Assembly (NCBI GenBank): GCA_002339675.1
Contig: DDKB01000012.1
Coordinates: 1 to 64,000, forward strand
Direction of reading: 5' to 3'
Origin: Stutzerimonas stutzeri
GTDB taxonomy: Bacteria; Pseudomonadota; Gammaproteobacteria; Pseudomonadales; Pseudomonadaceae
Length of the DNA: 64,000 bases
In this document: positions 23,019 to 31,576 of the stretch, one piece after another
Position numbering within the stretch: the stretch's first letter is position 1
Layout: each line of letters opens with the position of its first letter
Notes under the pieces: model-generated
Databases searched by the model: none
The model's input: only the letters and a program-made list of their open reading frames with translations
What the model was told of the DNA's origin: nothing
Position numbers and translations under genes: made by a program

Positions 23019-24386
23019 ATGCCCAGCGCAACTCATATTGCATTCAGTAAAGAAAGGCTGCTGGCGCTACCGCCGCCCGAGGCTGGTAAGCGTGCCACTT
23101 ATCACGACACTAAGATTCAGGGCTTACAGCTTCGGGTGTCGCCGAGCGGGGTCAAGACGTTTTCAATTTATCGACGCATGAAAGGTGGCCAGCCAGAGCG
23201 CGTTACCCTTGGCCGATTCCCAGCAATGACTGTCGAGCAGGCGCGCAAACAGGCCACTGCCGTTAATGCCGAAATCGAAGCAGGCGGGAACCCAGCAGCA
23301 GCCCGTCGAGCTATCCGGGAGGAACAGACTTTCGGCGAGGTATTCGATGATTTTCTCAAGAAAAAGCGCAAGCGCGACGGCACATCACTCGGCGAGCGTA
23401 CCAAGCGGGATTATTCTGATGTGCTGCGCCTGTATCTAGAGCCGATCAAAGGTAGAAGGCTGTCACACATCACCCGCGCGGATATCAAAACGATTCACGC
23501 TAAGGTGACGAAAAAAAGCGCGGCACAGGCCGATCGCGCGCTCGCCGTCGTATCTTCGGTATTCAGCTACGCCGCGGATATGGAGTTGTTCGAAGGTATC
23601 AGTCCGGCGAGCCGCGTTCAGAAAAACCATGCGCCATCTCGCGACCGCTTCGCTCAGGCAGTTGAACTACCTTATTTATTCGAAGCCATCGGCGAATCAA
23701 GCTTGAGCGATTTTTTTCTCCTAGCGTTGTTAACCGGCGCGCGGCGCTCAAATGTCCAGGCGATGGCCTGGCGCGATCTCGACCTGAACGCCCGCGTCTG
23801 GCGTATCGGCATGACCAAGAACGGCACGCCACAGAACGTGACCCTTTCGCCCGAGGCCGTGGCCGCACTGAAGGCTCGCAAGCGCACGACCGGCACGTCA
23901 CCTTTCGTATTTCCTGGCGAGGGTAAGACTGGCCACCTAGTCGAGCCGAAGAAAGCCTGGGCCGCCGTCCTGCTACGCGCCAGCCTACGCCGCCTCCTCG
24001 ACCACCTAGAAGCACTCGGCGAGCTGTCTGGTGATGAGCGCCAGCAGGCTGACCAGCAGATCACGACCGCACCAGCCGCCGCCGAGAAGCGCTACCGCGC
24101 CAGTGCCGCCGCGCTGGGAATCGATCCGGCACTGTATGACATGACTGATCTACGCATTCACGACCTGCGCCGCACCCTCGGGAGCTGGCAGGCCAAAACT
24201 GGGGCGTCCATGGCAATCATCGGAAAGTCGCTCAACCACAAGACTCACCAAGCGACGGCGATTTATGCCCGCCTCGACTTGGACCCGGTACGCCAGTCGG
24301 TTAACACGGCGACACAGGCGATGCTAGAGGCGGCAGGAATAAAACAGTCCGCAAATGTGGTGAAGCTACATAGGAAACTCAGCTAG
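23019..24386 (+). CDS. int: P4-type tyrosine integrase of the island (455 aa)
   Basis: The N-terminal DUF4102 arm-binding domain (~10-95; YHDTKIQGLQLRVSPSGVKTFSIYRRMKGGQPERVTLGRFPAMTVEQAR) is typical of integrases that use tRNA genes. The catalytic domain shows R in LLTGARRSNV, HDLRRTLGSWQAKTG and LNHKTHQATAIYARL with His and the Tyr nucleophile. GGAGAGGCAGGC precedes the ATG. It lies at the end of the island opposite the intact tRNA and reads inward, whereas many P4-type int genes sit next to the intact tRNA. Confidence 0.93.
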   Translation: MPSATHIAFSKERLLALPPPEAGKRATYHDTKIQGLQLRVSPSGVKTFSIYRRMKGGQPERVTLGRFPAMTVEQARKQATAVNAEIEAGGNPAAARRAIREEQTFGEVFDDFLKKKRKRDGTSLGERTKRDYSDVLRLYLEPIKGRRLSHITRADIKTIHAKVTKKSAAQADRALAVVSSVFSYAADMELFEGISPASRVQKNHAPSRDRFAQAVELPYLFEAIGESSLSDFFLLALLTGARRSNVQAMAWRDLDLNARVWRIGMTKNGTPQNVTLSPEAVAALKARKRTTGTSPFVFPGEGKTGHLVEPKKAWAAVLLRASLRRLLDHLEALGELSGDERQQADQQITTAPAAAEKRYRASAAALGIDPALYDMTDLRIHDLRRTLGSWQAKTGASMAIIGKSLNHKTHQATAIYARLDLDPVRQSVNTATQAMLEAAGIKQSANVVKLHRKLS

Positions 24387-24435
24387 AAAGAATAAAGCAC
24401 CAACCCGAGAAATGAATTGCCTGGAGAGGCGTGTG

Positions 24436-25161
24436 ATGAGTGACGAAGGAAAGGAAGCGCCAGCATTAGGTTTTGACCCTGCCCTGGCTAGAAAATATCG
24501 TAAGGAGACATTGGCCAGGCCAAGCCAGTGGAGCTCCGGCGTAAGAGTTCAATCGGCTGAAGAATATGACCGGTACGCGGATCTGCTCGCACGGGAGTTA
24601 TTGGCAACCTGTACTCCCGAGCAATTGGCTGTAACGGCCGCACAGCACATGATGCTCTTGGACGCTGTGAGTGATTCAAACGATGAGCTAAGAAAAACTA
24701 ATTTTGCGCTCCAACAGCTTAATGATGCGCTGCAAGCACTGTCCGATGAAACCGCCGCTCAGCTTAAGCTCGAAGCAGAGACATCGAATTTCTTGGTAAA
24801 AAACACTGCCCGAATTGCAAAACTTGCTTTGGATTCATCAAAGCACACCGCAACACAGCAAAGAAAAGCCAACTACGAAAAGACCTTGGGAAAGTTTCAG
24901 CGCGCCAAGGAACCAGCAATCAAGCGGGCTCAGGAGATAGCTAATGAGCATTGGAATGCGGAGCGCGCGAGCGGGCGACGTATAACTCGCGTAACCCGTA
25001 TGGCTGAAAAGGTCTTCAACCAGCTCAAAAAAGAGGGTTACTACGAGGTTCTACCAAGCACGGAACAGGGATTAAAAAAATGGATCAATCCTGTCACTCC
25101 TGACGAGGCTAGAAGGCGAGGACCTGATTCGATACAGGACAGACGTGAGGTAAATGATTGA
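24436..25161 (+). CDS. Hypothetical island protein, coiled-coil-rich (241 aa)
   Basis: Not recognised. ATG 24436 is six bases after GGAGAGG and is preferred to an ATG 24 bases upstream. Residues ~85-125 (NDELRKTNFALQQLNDALQALSDETAAQLKLEAET) and ~135-190 are strongly helical with heptad-like spacing and many Lys/Glu/Gln, suggesting a coiled coil. The C-terminal part (FNQLKKEGYYEVLPSTEQGLKKWI) resembles small DNA-binding or regulatory tails. Codon use is less GC-biased than in the chromosome. It is the first gene after int and could be regulatory or accessory cargo. Confidence 0.6.
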   Translation: MSDEGKEAPALGFDPALARKYRKETLARPSQWSSGVRVQSAEEYDRYADLLARELLATCTPEQLAVTAAQHMMLLDAVSDSNDELRKTNFALQQLNDALQALSDETAAQLKLEAETSNFLVKNTARIAKLALDSSKHTATQQRKANYEKTLGKFQRAKEPAIKRAQEIANEHWNAERASGRRITRVTRMAEKVFNQLKKEGYYEVLPSTEQGLKKWINPVTPDEARRRGPDSIQDRREVND

Positions 25162-25286
25162 TACGCTAGCGCTAAATCTATTTACAGCAAGCAGCAATTA
25201 TTTTAGAAGCTAGCGCCAGCCATTTTTGCTTCGCTTTGTTTTTTGCAATATCCCCCCGTCGAATTCATCGATACGGGGAAACATAT

Positions 25287-25562
25287 ATGACCACGCAACA
25301 TGCCGCAGATATCGAATCCATCATCAAGGCCGAGATTGCCGCCCAGCTCGGCTTCGATCCCAAGCACCCTCCTTCTCAAGTCAGCGACAAGCAGGCGGCT
25401 GAAGTATTGGGCGCCAAAAAAACCACTTTGGCCGTCTGGCGCTCTACAGGCCGTTACAACCTTCCGTTTGTAAAGGTTGGCCGCCTGGTGCGCTACCGCG
25501 TTTCGGACCTTGCAGCGTTCTTGGCGCGTCGCACTGCTGACCATACTGGCGAGGTGCGCTAA
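25287..25562 (+). CDS. AlpA/excisionase-like helix-turn-helix protein (91 aa)
   Basis: Residues ~28-80 form a MerR/AlpA-type HTH: SDKQAAEVLGAKKTTLAVWRSTGRYNLPFVKVGRLVRYRVSDLAAFL. Proteins of this type in P4-like islands regulate integrase or act as excision factors. ATG 25287 follows ACGGGGAAAC; an upstream in-frame extension has no ribosome binding site. The stop overlaps the next start by one base. It may act on the palindromic sites upstream of int, which is inference. Confidence 0.8.
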   Translation: MTTQHAADIESIIKAEIAAQLGFDPKHPPSQVSDKQAAEVLGAKKTTLAVWRSTGRYNLPFVKVGRLVRYRVSDLAAFLARRTADHTGEVR

Positions 25563-25867
25563 TGAAAACGCCTCCTCCCTCCAAAGCCCCCAGCAAGACC
25601 ATGAGCATCTTGGCGTATTTCCTCACAGGCGCCACTTTGAACCATTTTGAGGCTGAGCCCCTTGGGGACCACGGCTTGAATAGCACTATCTCTGAACTGG
25701 CGAACCGTCACGGCGTCACCTTCAAGCGCACGCCGGAGAAAGTGCCTAACCGCTGGGGCAAGCCTTGCCGCGTCACCCGCTACAGCGTTCCCGCCACCGA
25801 GCGTGAACACGCAAACGCCATCTTGGCGACTCTGGAACGTAACGCGCTCTCTAGCCGCGAGGACTAA
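25562..25867 (+). CDS. Small HTH_39-like DNA-binding protein (101 aa)
   Basis: Middle region LNSTISELANRHGVTFKRTPEKVPNRWGKPCRVTRYSVP matches the winged-helix pattern of HTH_39-type proteins found in proteobacterial prophages and satellites. The start shares bases with the previous stop. The gene belongs to the early replication/regulation run of the island. Specific role unknown. Confidence 0.7.
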   Translation: MKTPPPSKAPSKTMSILAYFLTGATLNHFEAEPLGDHGLNSTISELANRHGVTFKRTPEKVPNRWGKPCRVTRYSVPATEREHANAILATLERNALSSRED

Positions 25868-25870
25868 CCC

Positions 25871-26020
25871 ATGCCGAAATCACCAACCCGCCGCAAGGCC
25901 GGGACGCCCTCGGCCGTTCTGAAAAAGGTCATTGCCTGGCTTCGCTACCACCCGATGAGTACCGATGTTGTTGGGCTTAGCGTTATCGCCGTGATCCTCA
26001 TTTGGGGTTATTTCCAATGA
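25871..26020 (+). CDS. Small single-pass membrane protein (49 aa)
   Basis: A short frame between two island genes: basic N-terminus (MPKSPTRRKAGTPSAVLKKV) and a hydrophobic C-terminus (VVGLSVIAVILIWGYF). It starts three bases after the previous stop and ends with an ATGA overlap with the primase gene, so it fits tightly in the operon. Function unknown. Confidence 0.55.
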   Translation: MPKSPTRRKAGTPSAVLKKVIAWLRYHPMSTDVVGLSVIAVILIWGYFQ

Positions 26021-26892
26021 TCGAAGCCTATTTTCATGCTGCCATGCAAGCTGTCCATGGCCCGCTTCACTGGCTGCCCAAAGCGGACGGCCAGATCCAC
26101 CGCTACCACGTCCCTGGTGACCGCGCAGGCACACGCAACGGTGCTTACGCGCTTTATTCGGACGGAATTGCATCGGGCTGGTTTGGGAGTTTCAAAAAAA
26201 CAGGCGGTGCCACATGGCATACGTGGAGCAGCCGTAAGCCCTCCTCCCCCTTCGAGCTTGAGTCAATCCGTAAACGTGTCGAGCAGGCCCGCCGTCAAAG
26301 GGAAGCGGAGCAGCATCACCGCCAGCAGCTTGCTGCGGCCAAATCGATGCGACTGTATGCGCTTGGGATGCCGGCTCAGTCCAATCATCCCTACCTGGTA
26401 ACCAAAGGTTGCCAGCCGCACAACCTGGGCCAACTGGATGCAACCCTACTGGTTCCGCTGTACCACGAGCGCAAGCTGGTGAACCTTCAACTCATCCGCC
26501 CGGACGGTACCAAGCGCTTTATGTTTGGTGGGCGTGTAGCTGGGGCGCACGGCCCTATAGGCCAGGTGGCCGCTAGCAAACCGATCTACGTCTGCGAAGG
26601 CTGGGCGACAGGCGCCACGATCCACGAGCACACCGGTGCCGCCGTGGCCTGCGCAATGAACGCCGGAAACCTGCTGGCCGTCGGTCAGCAGTTGCGCCGC
26701 ATTTACCCTAATAGCCCTTTGGTCATTGCCGGCGATGACGACCGCCAGACCAAGGGCAATCCGGGGCGCACCTCCGCGGAACGTGCCGCCGAACAACTCG
26801 GCTGTGGCGTTATGTTCCCGCCATGGAGCGGCGCAGAACCGATAAATCTTTCCGACTTCAACGACCTCAAAAACTGGCAGGAGGGGTACTAA
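26017..26892 (+). CDS. Toprim-domain primase-like protein (291 aa)
   Basis: N-terminal region (~1-80) with DGQIHRYHVPGD..GAYALYSDGIASGWFGSFK is the primase-associated domain seen in P4 alpha-like proteins. A Gln/Arg-rich helix (90-120) links to a Toprim domain (~185-275): PIYVCEGWATGATIHEHTG contains the catalytic Glu and LVIAGDDDRQTKGNPG the DxD. It lacks a helicase domain, which is probably supplied by the following DUF3987 gene, so the two form a split primase-helicase unit for island replication. Its ATG overlaps the previous stop and its own stop shares a base with the next start. Confidence 0.85.
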   Translation: MIEAYFHAAMQAVHGPLHWLPKADGQIHRYHVPGDRAGTRNGAYALYSDGIASGWFGSFKKTGGATWHTWSSRKPSSPFELESIRKRVEQARRQREAEQHHRQQLAAAKSMRLYALGMPAQSNHPYLVTKGCQPHNLGQLDATLLVPLYHERKLVNLQLIRPDGTKRFMFGGRVAGAHGPIGQVAASKPIYVCEGWATGATIHEHTGAAVACAMNAGNLLAVGQQLRRIYPNSPLVIAGDDDRQTKGNPGRTSAERAAEQLGCGVMFPPWSGAEPINLSDFNDLKNWQEGY

Positions 26893-28541
26893 TGGAGCCG
26901 TTCCTAATTCCTGATCCGAGCTACCCCGAACCAACGCCGCTGTTGCCTGAAGTGGAAGCGGCCTTTCCTTATCCGTTGGAAGCCTTGGGCGATGTATTGG
27001 GAGGTGCTGCCGCTGCCATTGTGGAAGCTGTACAAGTACCTGCGGCGCTCGCGGCACAATCGGTCCTTGCGGCCGCTGCTATGGCGGCACAGCCTCACGG
27101 TAACGCCGTCCGGGATGGGCAGCCGATCCCTCTGTCGCTGTTTGTGCTTACCGTGGCGGAGTCTGGCGACCGCAAGTCCGCTGCTGACCGCTTGGCATTG
27201 CGCGCGCACCACGATCGACAAAGCGCGCTGTTGGAGCTCTATAGCGCTGAGCAGAAGGAGTATCGGGATCAGCGAGACGCGTATCAGTGCGCACGCGTTG
27301 CGATCCTGGAAAAGGCGAAAGCCAACCCCGCGTCCGCCGCTGCTGGGCTGGACAGCTTGCAGGAACCCGAGCCGCCTCCTCTGCCGTTCATCCTGGTTGA
27401 AGAACCCACCTTGGAGGGACTGCAAAAGTCGTTGCTACGTGGATACCCGTCGCAAGGTCTCTTCAGCGATGAAGGCGGGCAGTTTTTTGGCGGCCACGCC
27501 AATAAGCCTGAAAACATGCTCAAGAGCGTTGCAGGGCTTTCGAAGCTGTGGGATGGCGCACCTATCACCCGTACCCGTGCTGCCGAGGGCGAAAGCGCAT
27601 CACGTAGTGGTTGCCGCCTGAGCGCCCACCTTATGATCCAGCCTGTCGTTGCAAATAAGGTGTTGGGTGACCCGATATTGCGCGGGCAGGGGTTTCTTGC
27701 CCGGTTCTTGGTTGCATGGCCACAGTCGCTGGCCGGTACGCGTTTTTATCAACATGCGAACCCAAGTCAGGATCCTCGATTGCTGCGGTATTGGGGGCGC
27801 ATGACCGATCTCCTGCTCCGTGAGCCGCCCAAGAACGATCGCGGCGAGCTCGAACCGGCTGAGTTGAAGATGGACGCGGACGCCAAAACTATTTGGATCG
27901 AAGCACACGATGCTATCGAGACGGAGTTGGGCCGAAATGGCCGCATGGAAGACATCAAGCCAACAGCCGCCAAAGGCGGAGAAAACATTCTGCGCATTGC
28001 TGGCGTGCTCGCCATTACCGAGAGGGCTTCAAGCCTAACCCGCCCCATCATTGAGCGCGCCGCGACGCTGGTGAGTTGGTATCTGGGCGAGGCCCTGCGC
28101 CTGGCCTATCCGACGACGTTGGATCCACAGCTGCTCCAGGCGCATCGGGTAATCAGCTGGCTGATCGAAAACAACTGGGAAACTTTCGAAGCTAGAACCT
28201 TGCAGCGTCGAGGGCCGAAGGTTGCTCGACAGAGCGCCAAGCATCGAGACGCACTGCTTACCCTGCTTGTAGAACATCACTATTTGTTCGCCGAAGGAGT
28301 TAACCGGTACCGCGTCAATCCAGCTGCGACAACTGCGACATTTGCGACAACCCACGACAACCATGAAACAGGCGGCTGCGACACCCTTGCGACAGCCAGC
28401 GACAAACCCACCGATTGTGATCCTTTGTCGCAATCCGTCGCAGATCTGTCGCAGTGCCTCATACCAGCAAAGACGACAGTTGTCGCAGTTGTCGCGAATG
28501 TCGCAGCGCTCAACAACTCGAACCTGGAGCAATACTCATGA
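26892..28541 (+). CDS. DUF3987 (YfjI-like) replication protein (549 aa)
   Basis: Matches the DUF3987 family of phage-satellite proteins: PYPLEALGDVLGGAAAAIVEAVQVPAALAAQSVLAAAAMAAQPHGNAV followed by LTVAESGDRKSAADR (a P-loop-like GDRKS), DEGGQFFGGH and LSAHLMIQPVVANKVLGDPILRGQGFLARFLVAWP. A helicase/ATPase role with the upstream primase is inferred. The C-terminal ~75 residues are low complexity (TTATFATTHD, TTVVAVVANVAAL) because the DNA there holds a symmetric array of TGCGACA heptamers. GGAGGGGTACTA precedes the ATG. Confidence 0.85.
   Translation: MEPFLIPDPSYPEPTPLLPEVEAAFPYPLEALGDVLGGAAAAIVEAVQVPAALAAQSVLAAAAMAAQPHGNAVRDGQPIPLSLFVLTVAESGDRKSAADRLALRAHHDRQSALLELYSAEQKEYRDQRDAYQCARVAILEKAKANPASAAAGLDSLQEPEPPPLPFILVEEPTLEGLQKSLLRGYPSQGLFSDEGGQFFGGHANKPENMLKSVAGLSKLWDGAPITRTRAAEGESASRSGCRLSAHLMIQPVVANKVLGDPILRGQGFLARFLVAWPQSLAGTRFYQHANPSQDPRLLRYWGRMTDLLLREPPKNDRGELEPAELKMDADAKTIWIEAHDAIETELGRNGRMEDIKPTAAKGGENILRIAGVLAITERASSLTRPIIERAATLVSWYLGEALRLAYPTTLDPQLLQAHRVISWLIENNWETFEARTLQRRGPKVARQSAKHRDALLTLLVEHHYLFAEGVNRYRVNPAATTATFATTHDNHETGGCDTLATASDKPTDCDPLSQSVADLSQCLIPAKTTVVAVVANVAALNNSNLEQYS
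28325..28505. repeat. Symmetric TGCGACA iteron array, candidate replication origin
   Basis: Six forward heptamers start at 28325, 28334, 28343, 28377, 28388 and 28398, and six reverse ones (TGTCGCA type) at 28426, 28436, 28447, 28481, 28490 and 28499. Every pair is symmetric about 28415. Nine match exactly and three differ at one base. Outer triplets have a 9-bp period and inner triplets 10-11 bp. The DNA between heptamers is not symmetric. The array lies inside the DUF3987 coding sequence. An iteron origin is the favoured inference; a regulatory RNA hairpin is an alternative. Confidence 0.75.
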
Positions 28542-29131
28542 AGAAAGAAATTCAAGCCGAACCACGCGATAAGCCCCCCCGCAACATGTCCGCCGCACAG
28601 CACGTAATGAGCCCGGAGCTTCTAAGCGCATCCGTGATAACAGCCTGCCATAAGCTCGATAACTCAGATATCGCAGGGTACGTCACCGAACTAAAGCAGC
28701 AAGCTAATTCAATCCACGCCAATGATATGTCGCGGCCTGAAACCATGTTGATCGCCCAGGCCCACGCGTTGGATGGGCTATTTGCCAAGCTCGCTAATCG
28801 TGCGTTTTCCGTTAGTTCGCTAGACGTGATGGAGCGCTACATGCGTCTGGCGCTGAAGGCGCAAAACCAGACGCGTACGACATTGCAGACCCTGGCGGAG
28901 CTGAAAGCGCCGAAGCAGGTTGCTTTCGTGAGGCAAGCGAACATCGGTAACCAAGTACAGGTGAACAATGGGACCGTGCCCACGCGCGCACGTGAAATTC
29001 GAAACGAGCCAAACGAACTATTGGAGGTTACATATGGCGAACGGCTGGACACCCGAACGGCGAGCGCGCCAAGCGGAGCTGATACAACAATGGAAACCGT
29101 GGGAACAAAGCACCGGCCCTGCGAGCGCTGA
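28538..29131 (+). CDS. Conserved island protein, unknown (197 aa)
   Basis: Starts at an ATGA overlap with the DUF3987 gene. Largely helical: MSPELLSASVITACHKLDNSDIAGYVTELKQQANSIHANDMSRPETMLIAQAHALDGLFAKLANRA, then SSLDVMERYMRLALKAQNQTRTTLQTLAELKAPKQVAFVRQANIG. From memory, similar proteins occur at this position in other pseudomonad satellite-like islands, with no known function. Its 3' end overlaps the next gene by 98 bp in another frame. Confidence 0.7.
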   Translation: MKKEIQAEPRDKPPRNMSAAQHVMSPELLSASVITACHKLDNSDIAGYVTELKQQANSIHANDMSRPETMLIAQAHALDGLFAKLANRAFSVSSLDVMERYMRLALKAQNQTRTTLQTLAELKAPKQVAFVRQANIGNQVQVNNGTVPTRAREIRNEPNELLEVTYGERLDTRTASAPSGADTTMETVGTKHRPCER

Positions 29132-29243
29132 GGGCAAAACCCGCGCCTCACGCAATGCCTGGAAAGGGGGAATTCGACCGCAGCTGCGCGAGCTGAGACA
29201 GTTACTCCGGAACCAGGAGCAGCTGCTACGCGACCTTCAATAG
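29034..29243 (+). CDS. Small conserved island protein (69 aa)
   Basis: TTGGAGG lies six bases before the ATG. The sequence has the pattern MANGWTPERRARQAELIQQWKPWEQSTGP.S.EGK..ASRNAWKGG, common to small phage/island proteins of unknown function; the basic, Trp-rich make-up suggests nucleic acid binding. The large overlap with the previous gene would argue against it, but the strong ribosome binding site and the conserved pattern support it. Confidence 0.65.
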   Translation: MANGWTPERRARQAELIQQWKPWEQSTGPASAEGKTRASRNAWKGGIRPQLRELRQLLRNQEQLLRDLQ

Positions 29244-29400
29244 CAATGTGTCACCTAGCTCACAGCGGAAGCTCTCCTCAGCCATAGTCATAGCGACGCT
29301 CGAGAAAGTAGATTCGGGCGTCGCTACTGGTACGGGAACTCGCCAACTCGCTCGCTCCGATTCTACGTCCAGGTTACATAGTGAGTGGCAAGTGTAAGCA
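29244..29400. other. Gap between the replication module and a small minus-strand gene
   Basis: No gene, promoter or terminator could be supported in this 157-bp stretch. Confidence 0.3.
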
Positions 29401-29598
29401 CTAGCTTGACTGCCGTAGCGCCGGGCGCTGCTCAGTTGTCAGCTCTGAGCTGTTTGATGAAAGGATGTAATCGCCGTTCTCGTCCAGTTGTGCCAGCTGC
29501 TCCGGCGTCGGCTCGGGCAGCGTGTCCATTGCCTCGGCGAAGGTCGCCCCGCTCTTGAGCGCATTGAGCGCTGCCCGCTCCGCCTTGCTCATTGCCAT
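29401..29598 (-). CDS. Small hypothetical protein (65 aa)
   Basis: Start at ATG 29598 gives MAMSKAERAALNALKSGATFAEAMDTLPEPTPEQLAQLDENGDYIL, a compact helical protein with a Pro/Glu-rich middle. CGGAG is ~10 bases upstream; a longer frame from 29715 begins in a Ser-rich stretch without coding character. No family is recognised, and the assignment as a gene is tentative. Confidence 0.35.
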   Translation of the reverse strand: MAMSKAERAALNALKSGATFAEAMDTLPEPTPEQLAQLDENGDYILSSNSSELTTEQRPALRQSS

Positions 29599-29893
29599 TG
29601 CTGCCGAACTCCGATCCGTTGCTAGACTATGCCGAGATCCGCGGTTCGATAAAGCGCTGGGCGTATGCGAGGCCGGCGAAAAGGTTGGAACAAGGGTGTT
29701 CGCTGCGCCCGACATGCTCTCACTTCATTAATCCAGACCGTTGCACGGAGCAGTGCCAGTGAAGATCCGCCATACTATTCGTCGCCGACAAGACGCGCTC
29801 ATGCGCCTATGGAATTTTCACATTAAAGGGAAGATGCCGAACAGACCTTTCAACGGAGCCTTCGTTCATCTCCCTGATGGCGGTTTGCACTGG
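29599..29893. other. Gene-free stretch left of the IS3-type element
   Basis: About 295 bp with no supported gene. The IS3-type element is inserted at its right edge; the interrupted sequence resumes at 31125. Confidence 0.3.
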
Positions 29894-29955
29894 TGAATCG
29901 CCCCTAGTTTCGTAGACACCTCCAGGCCTCATAATACGGCCCATTAGGAGGTGCC

Positions 29956-30234
29956 ATGAGCAACCCGCGTTATCCCGAAGAATTCAAAATCGAAGCCGTC
30001 AAACAGGTGACCGAGCGCGGTCTGCCGGTGGCTGAGGTAGCCGCTCGTTTGGGCATGTCGACACACAGCCTGTATGCCTGGGTGAAGCGTTACAGGAAGC
30101 CCCAAGAGCAGCGCGCGCAAGAGGACGATCAGCATGCTGAGGTGCGTCGTCTTCGTGCCGAACTCAAGCGCGTGACCGAAGAGCGAGACATCCTAAAAAA
30201 GGCCGCCGCGTACTTTGCCAAGGAGTGCGGCTGA
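29956..30234 (+). CDS. IS3-family transposase OrfA (92 aa)
   Basis: N-terminal HTH (RYPEEFKIEAVKQVTERGLPVAEVAARLGMSTHSLYAWVKRY) followed by a leucine zipper (EVRRLRAELKRVTEERDILKKAAAYFAKE). The heptamer A-AAA-AAG at 30195-30201 lies in frame for programmed -1 slippage into orfB, producing the OrfAB transposase. AGGAGG precedes the ATG. Confidence 0.9.
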   Translation: MSNPRYPEEFKIEAVKQVTERGLPVAEVAARLGMSTHSLYAWVKRYRKPQEQRAQEDDQHAEVRRLRAELKRVTEERDILKKAAAYFAKECG

Positions 30235-31106
30235 AGTACGCCTTCATCAAACAGCTATCCGCTGACTATTCGGTTCGCCGCCTGTGCCTGACGCTGAAAG
30301 TACATGCCAGCGGTTACTACGCGTGGCTGGCTGAACCGAAGTCGGCACGAGCCAAGGATGATCAACGCGTGCTTGGACTGATCAAGCACGCGTGGCTAGA
30401 GAGCGGCGGAGTGTACGGCTACCGCAAAATCCACGACGACCTACGTGAGCTTGGAGAAGCATGCGGCAAGCATCGTGTTGCTCGACTGATGCGCCTGGAA
30501 GGGCTGCGCTCACAGACAGGGTATCGTTGTCGACCGGGCCGCTATGGTGGTAAGCCTCCAATGGCCTCACCGAATCATCTGGAGCGCCGATTCAATGTCA
30601 CCGAACCCAACAAGGTCTGGGTCACGGACATCACCTACATCCGCACTTATGAGGGCTGGTTGTATTTGGCGGTGGTGCTCGATCTGTTCTCGCGGCAGGT
30701 AATCGGTTGGTCAATGAAGCCGCAGATGACCAGCGACCTGGCTATTGATGCCTTGCTGATGGCCGTTTGGCGCCGTAAGCCAAGGCAAAGGGTGATGATT
30801 CACTCAGATCAGGGGAGCCAGTTCAGCAGCTGCGACTGGCAGAGCTTTCTGAAAGCCAACAACTTGCTTGGCAGCATGAGTCGACGTGGCAACTGTCATG
30901 ACAATGCGGTAGCGGAAAGCTTTTTCCAGCTGCTGAAGCGGGAGCGGATCAGGCGAAAGATCTACAGCACCAGGCAGGATGCTCGCGCTGATGTTTTCGA
31001 TTACATCGAGATGTTTTATAACCCAAAACGCCGGCATGGTTTCAACAAGCAGTTGTCGCCGGTAGAGTTCGAAAAGCGCTATTCCCAGAGTCTGGAGATT
31101 GTCTAG
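30225..31106 (+). CDS. IS3-family transposase OrfB, DDE catalytic part (293 aa)
   Basis: An HTH_21 region (VYGYRKIHDDLRELGE) precedes an rve-type integrase core. Catalytic residues are D in KVWVTDITYIRT, D in VMIHSDQGSQFSS and E in NAVAESFFQLLKRE (DDE, 35-residue spacing type). It lies in the -1 frame relative to orfA; the GTG at 30225 marks the open frame, but expression is more probably by frameshift as OrfAB. The frame is intact. Confidence 0.92.
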   Translation: MRLKYAFIKQLSADYSVRRLCLTLKVHASGYYAWLAEPKSARAKDDQRVLGLIKHAWLESGGVYGYRKIHDDLRELGEACGKHRVARLMRLEGLRSQTGYRCRPGRYGGKPPMASPNHLERRFNVTEPNKVWVTDITYIRTYEGWLYLAVVLDLFSRQVIGWSMKPQMTSDLAIDALLMAVWRRKPRQRVMIHSDQGSQFSSCDWQSFLKANNLLGSMSRRGNCHDNAVAESFFQLLKRERIRRKIYSTRQDARADVFDYIEMFYNPKRRHGFNKQLSPVEFEKRYSQSLEIV

Positions 31107-31128
31107 AAAACCTGGGGCGATTCACTGG

Positions 31129-31576
31129 TGCCCACCAATTGAGAAGGACCCTGGGTCAGATGAAGTCCCATCCCACCACAGCATCGCGCGGGCAACTGGC
31201 GAGCCCCTATAGCGGTTGCGTTTGCGCCCCAATGGACGCATGTCATCCTGTATCGTCGGGATGACTTCCAAACTCCATAAGTTGTCCGCTAGAGGTTGAG
31301 TAAGGAGTTTCGAGCCTGGTACGCAACGCGGTCAACGCGCCCATTTGCTTGCGTATGTCTCATAGGCTGCTCTAGCGATATCTAGCACACCAACGCAAAG
31401 TTAGTGGCCCTGGCGGAGGCAGGTGGGTCACAGCATCGTTACAGAAGGGGTGGAATAGCGCGGCCCGGGGGGTGTCGTTGTTTAGCAGGCAGTGCAACGG
31501 TCGCTTGACTGCCCCTTCGGCGAATGCGGACCTTGCAGCAAGCCCCAGCTTCCGACTAGGCATGACCATAACGTGA
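31129..31576. other. Gene-free stretch between IS3 element and zorD
   Basis: About 450 bp. A 65-codon minus-strand frame here has no good ribosome binding site or recognisable sequence. Transcription from the defence block would enter here; no clear terminator was identified. Confidence 0.35.

Larger units (their letters stand above)
29894..31124. mobile_element. IS3-family insertion sequence, complete
   Basis: Terminal inverted repeats begin TGAATCGCCCC on the left and end GGGGCGATTCA on the right, matching at about 19 of 23 positions. CTGG occurs directly outside each end (29890-29893 and 31125-31128), a 4-bp target duplication. Length is 1231 bp with overlapping orfA and orfB, usual for the family. 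Confidence 0.88.

Noticed and set aside
28325..28505. CRISPR-like array
   Set aside because: Repeats are only 7 bp, in both orientations and without regular spacers, so this is an iteron-type array, not a CRISPR.
31372..31569. 65-codon minus-strand frame after zorD
   Set aside because: No ribosome binding site, no recognisable features, and Ala/Leu/Arg composition like other non-coding frames here.
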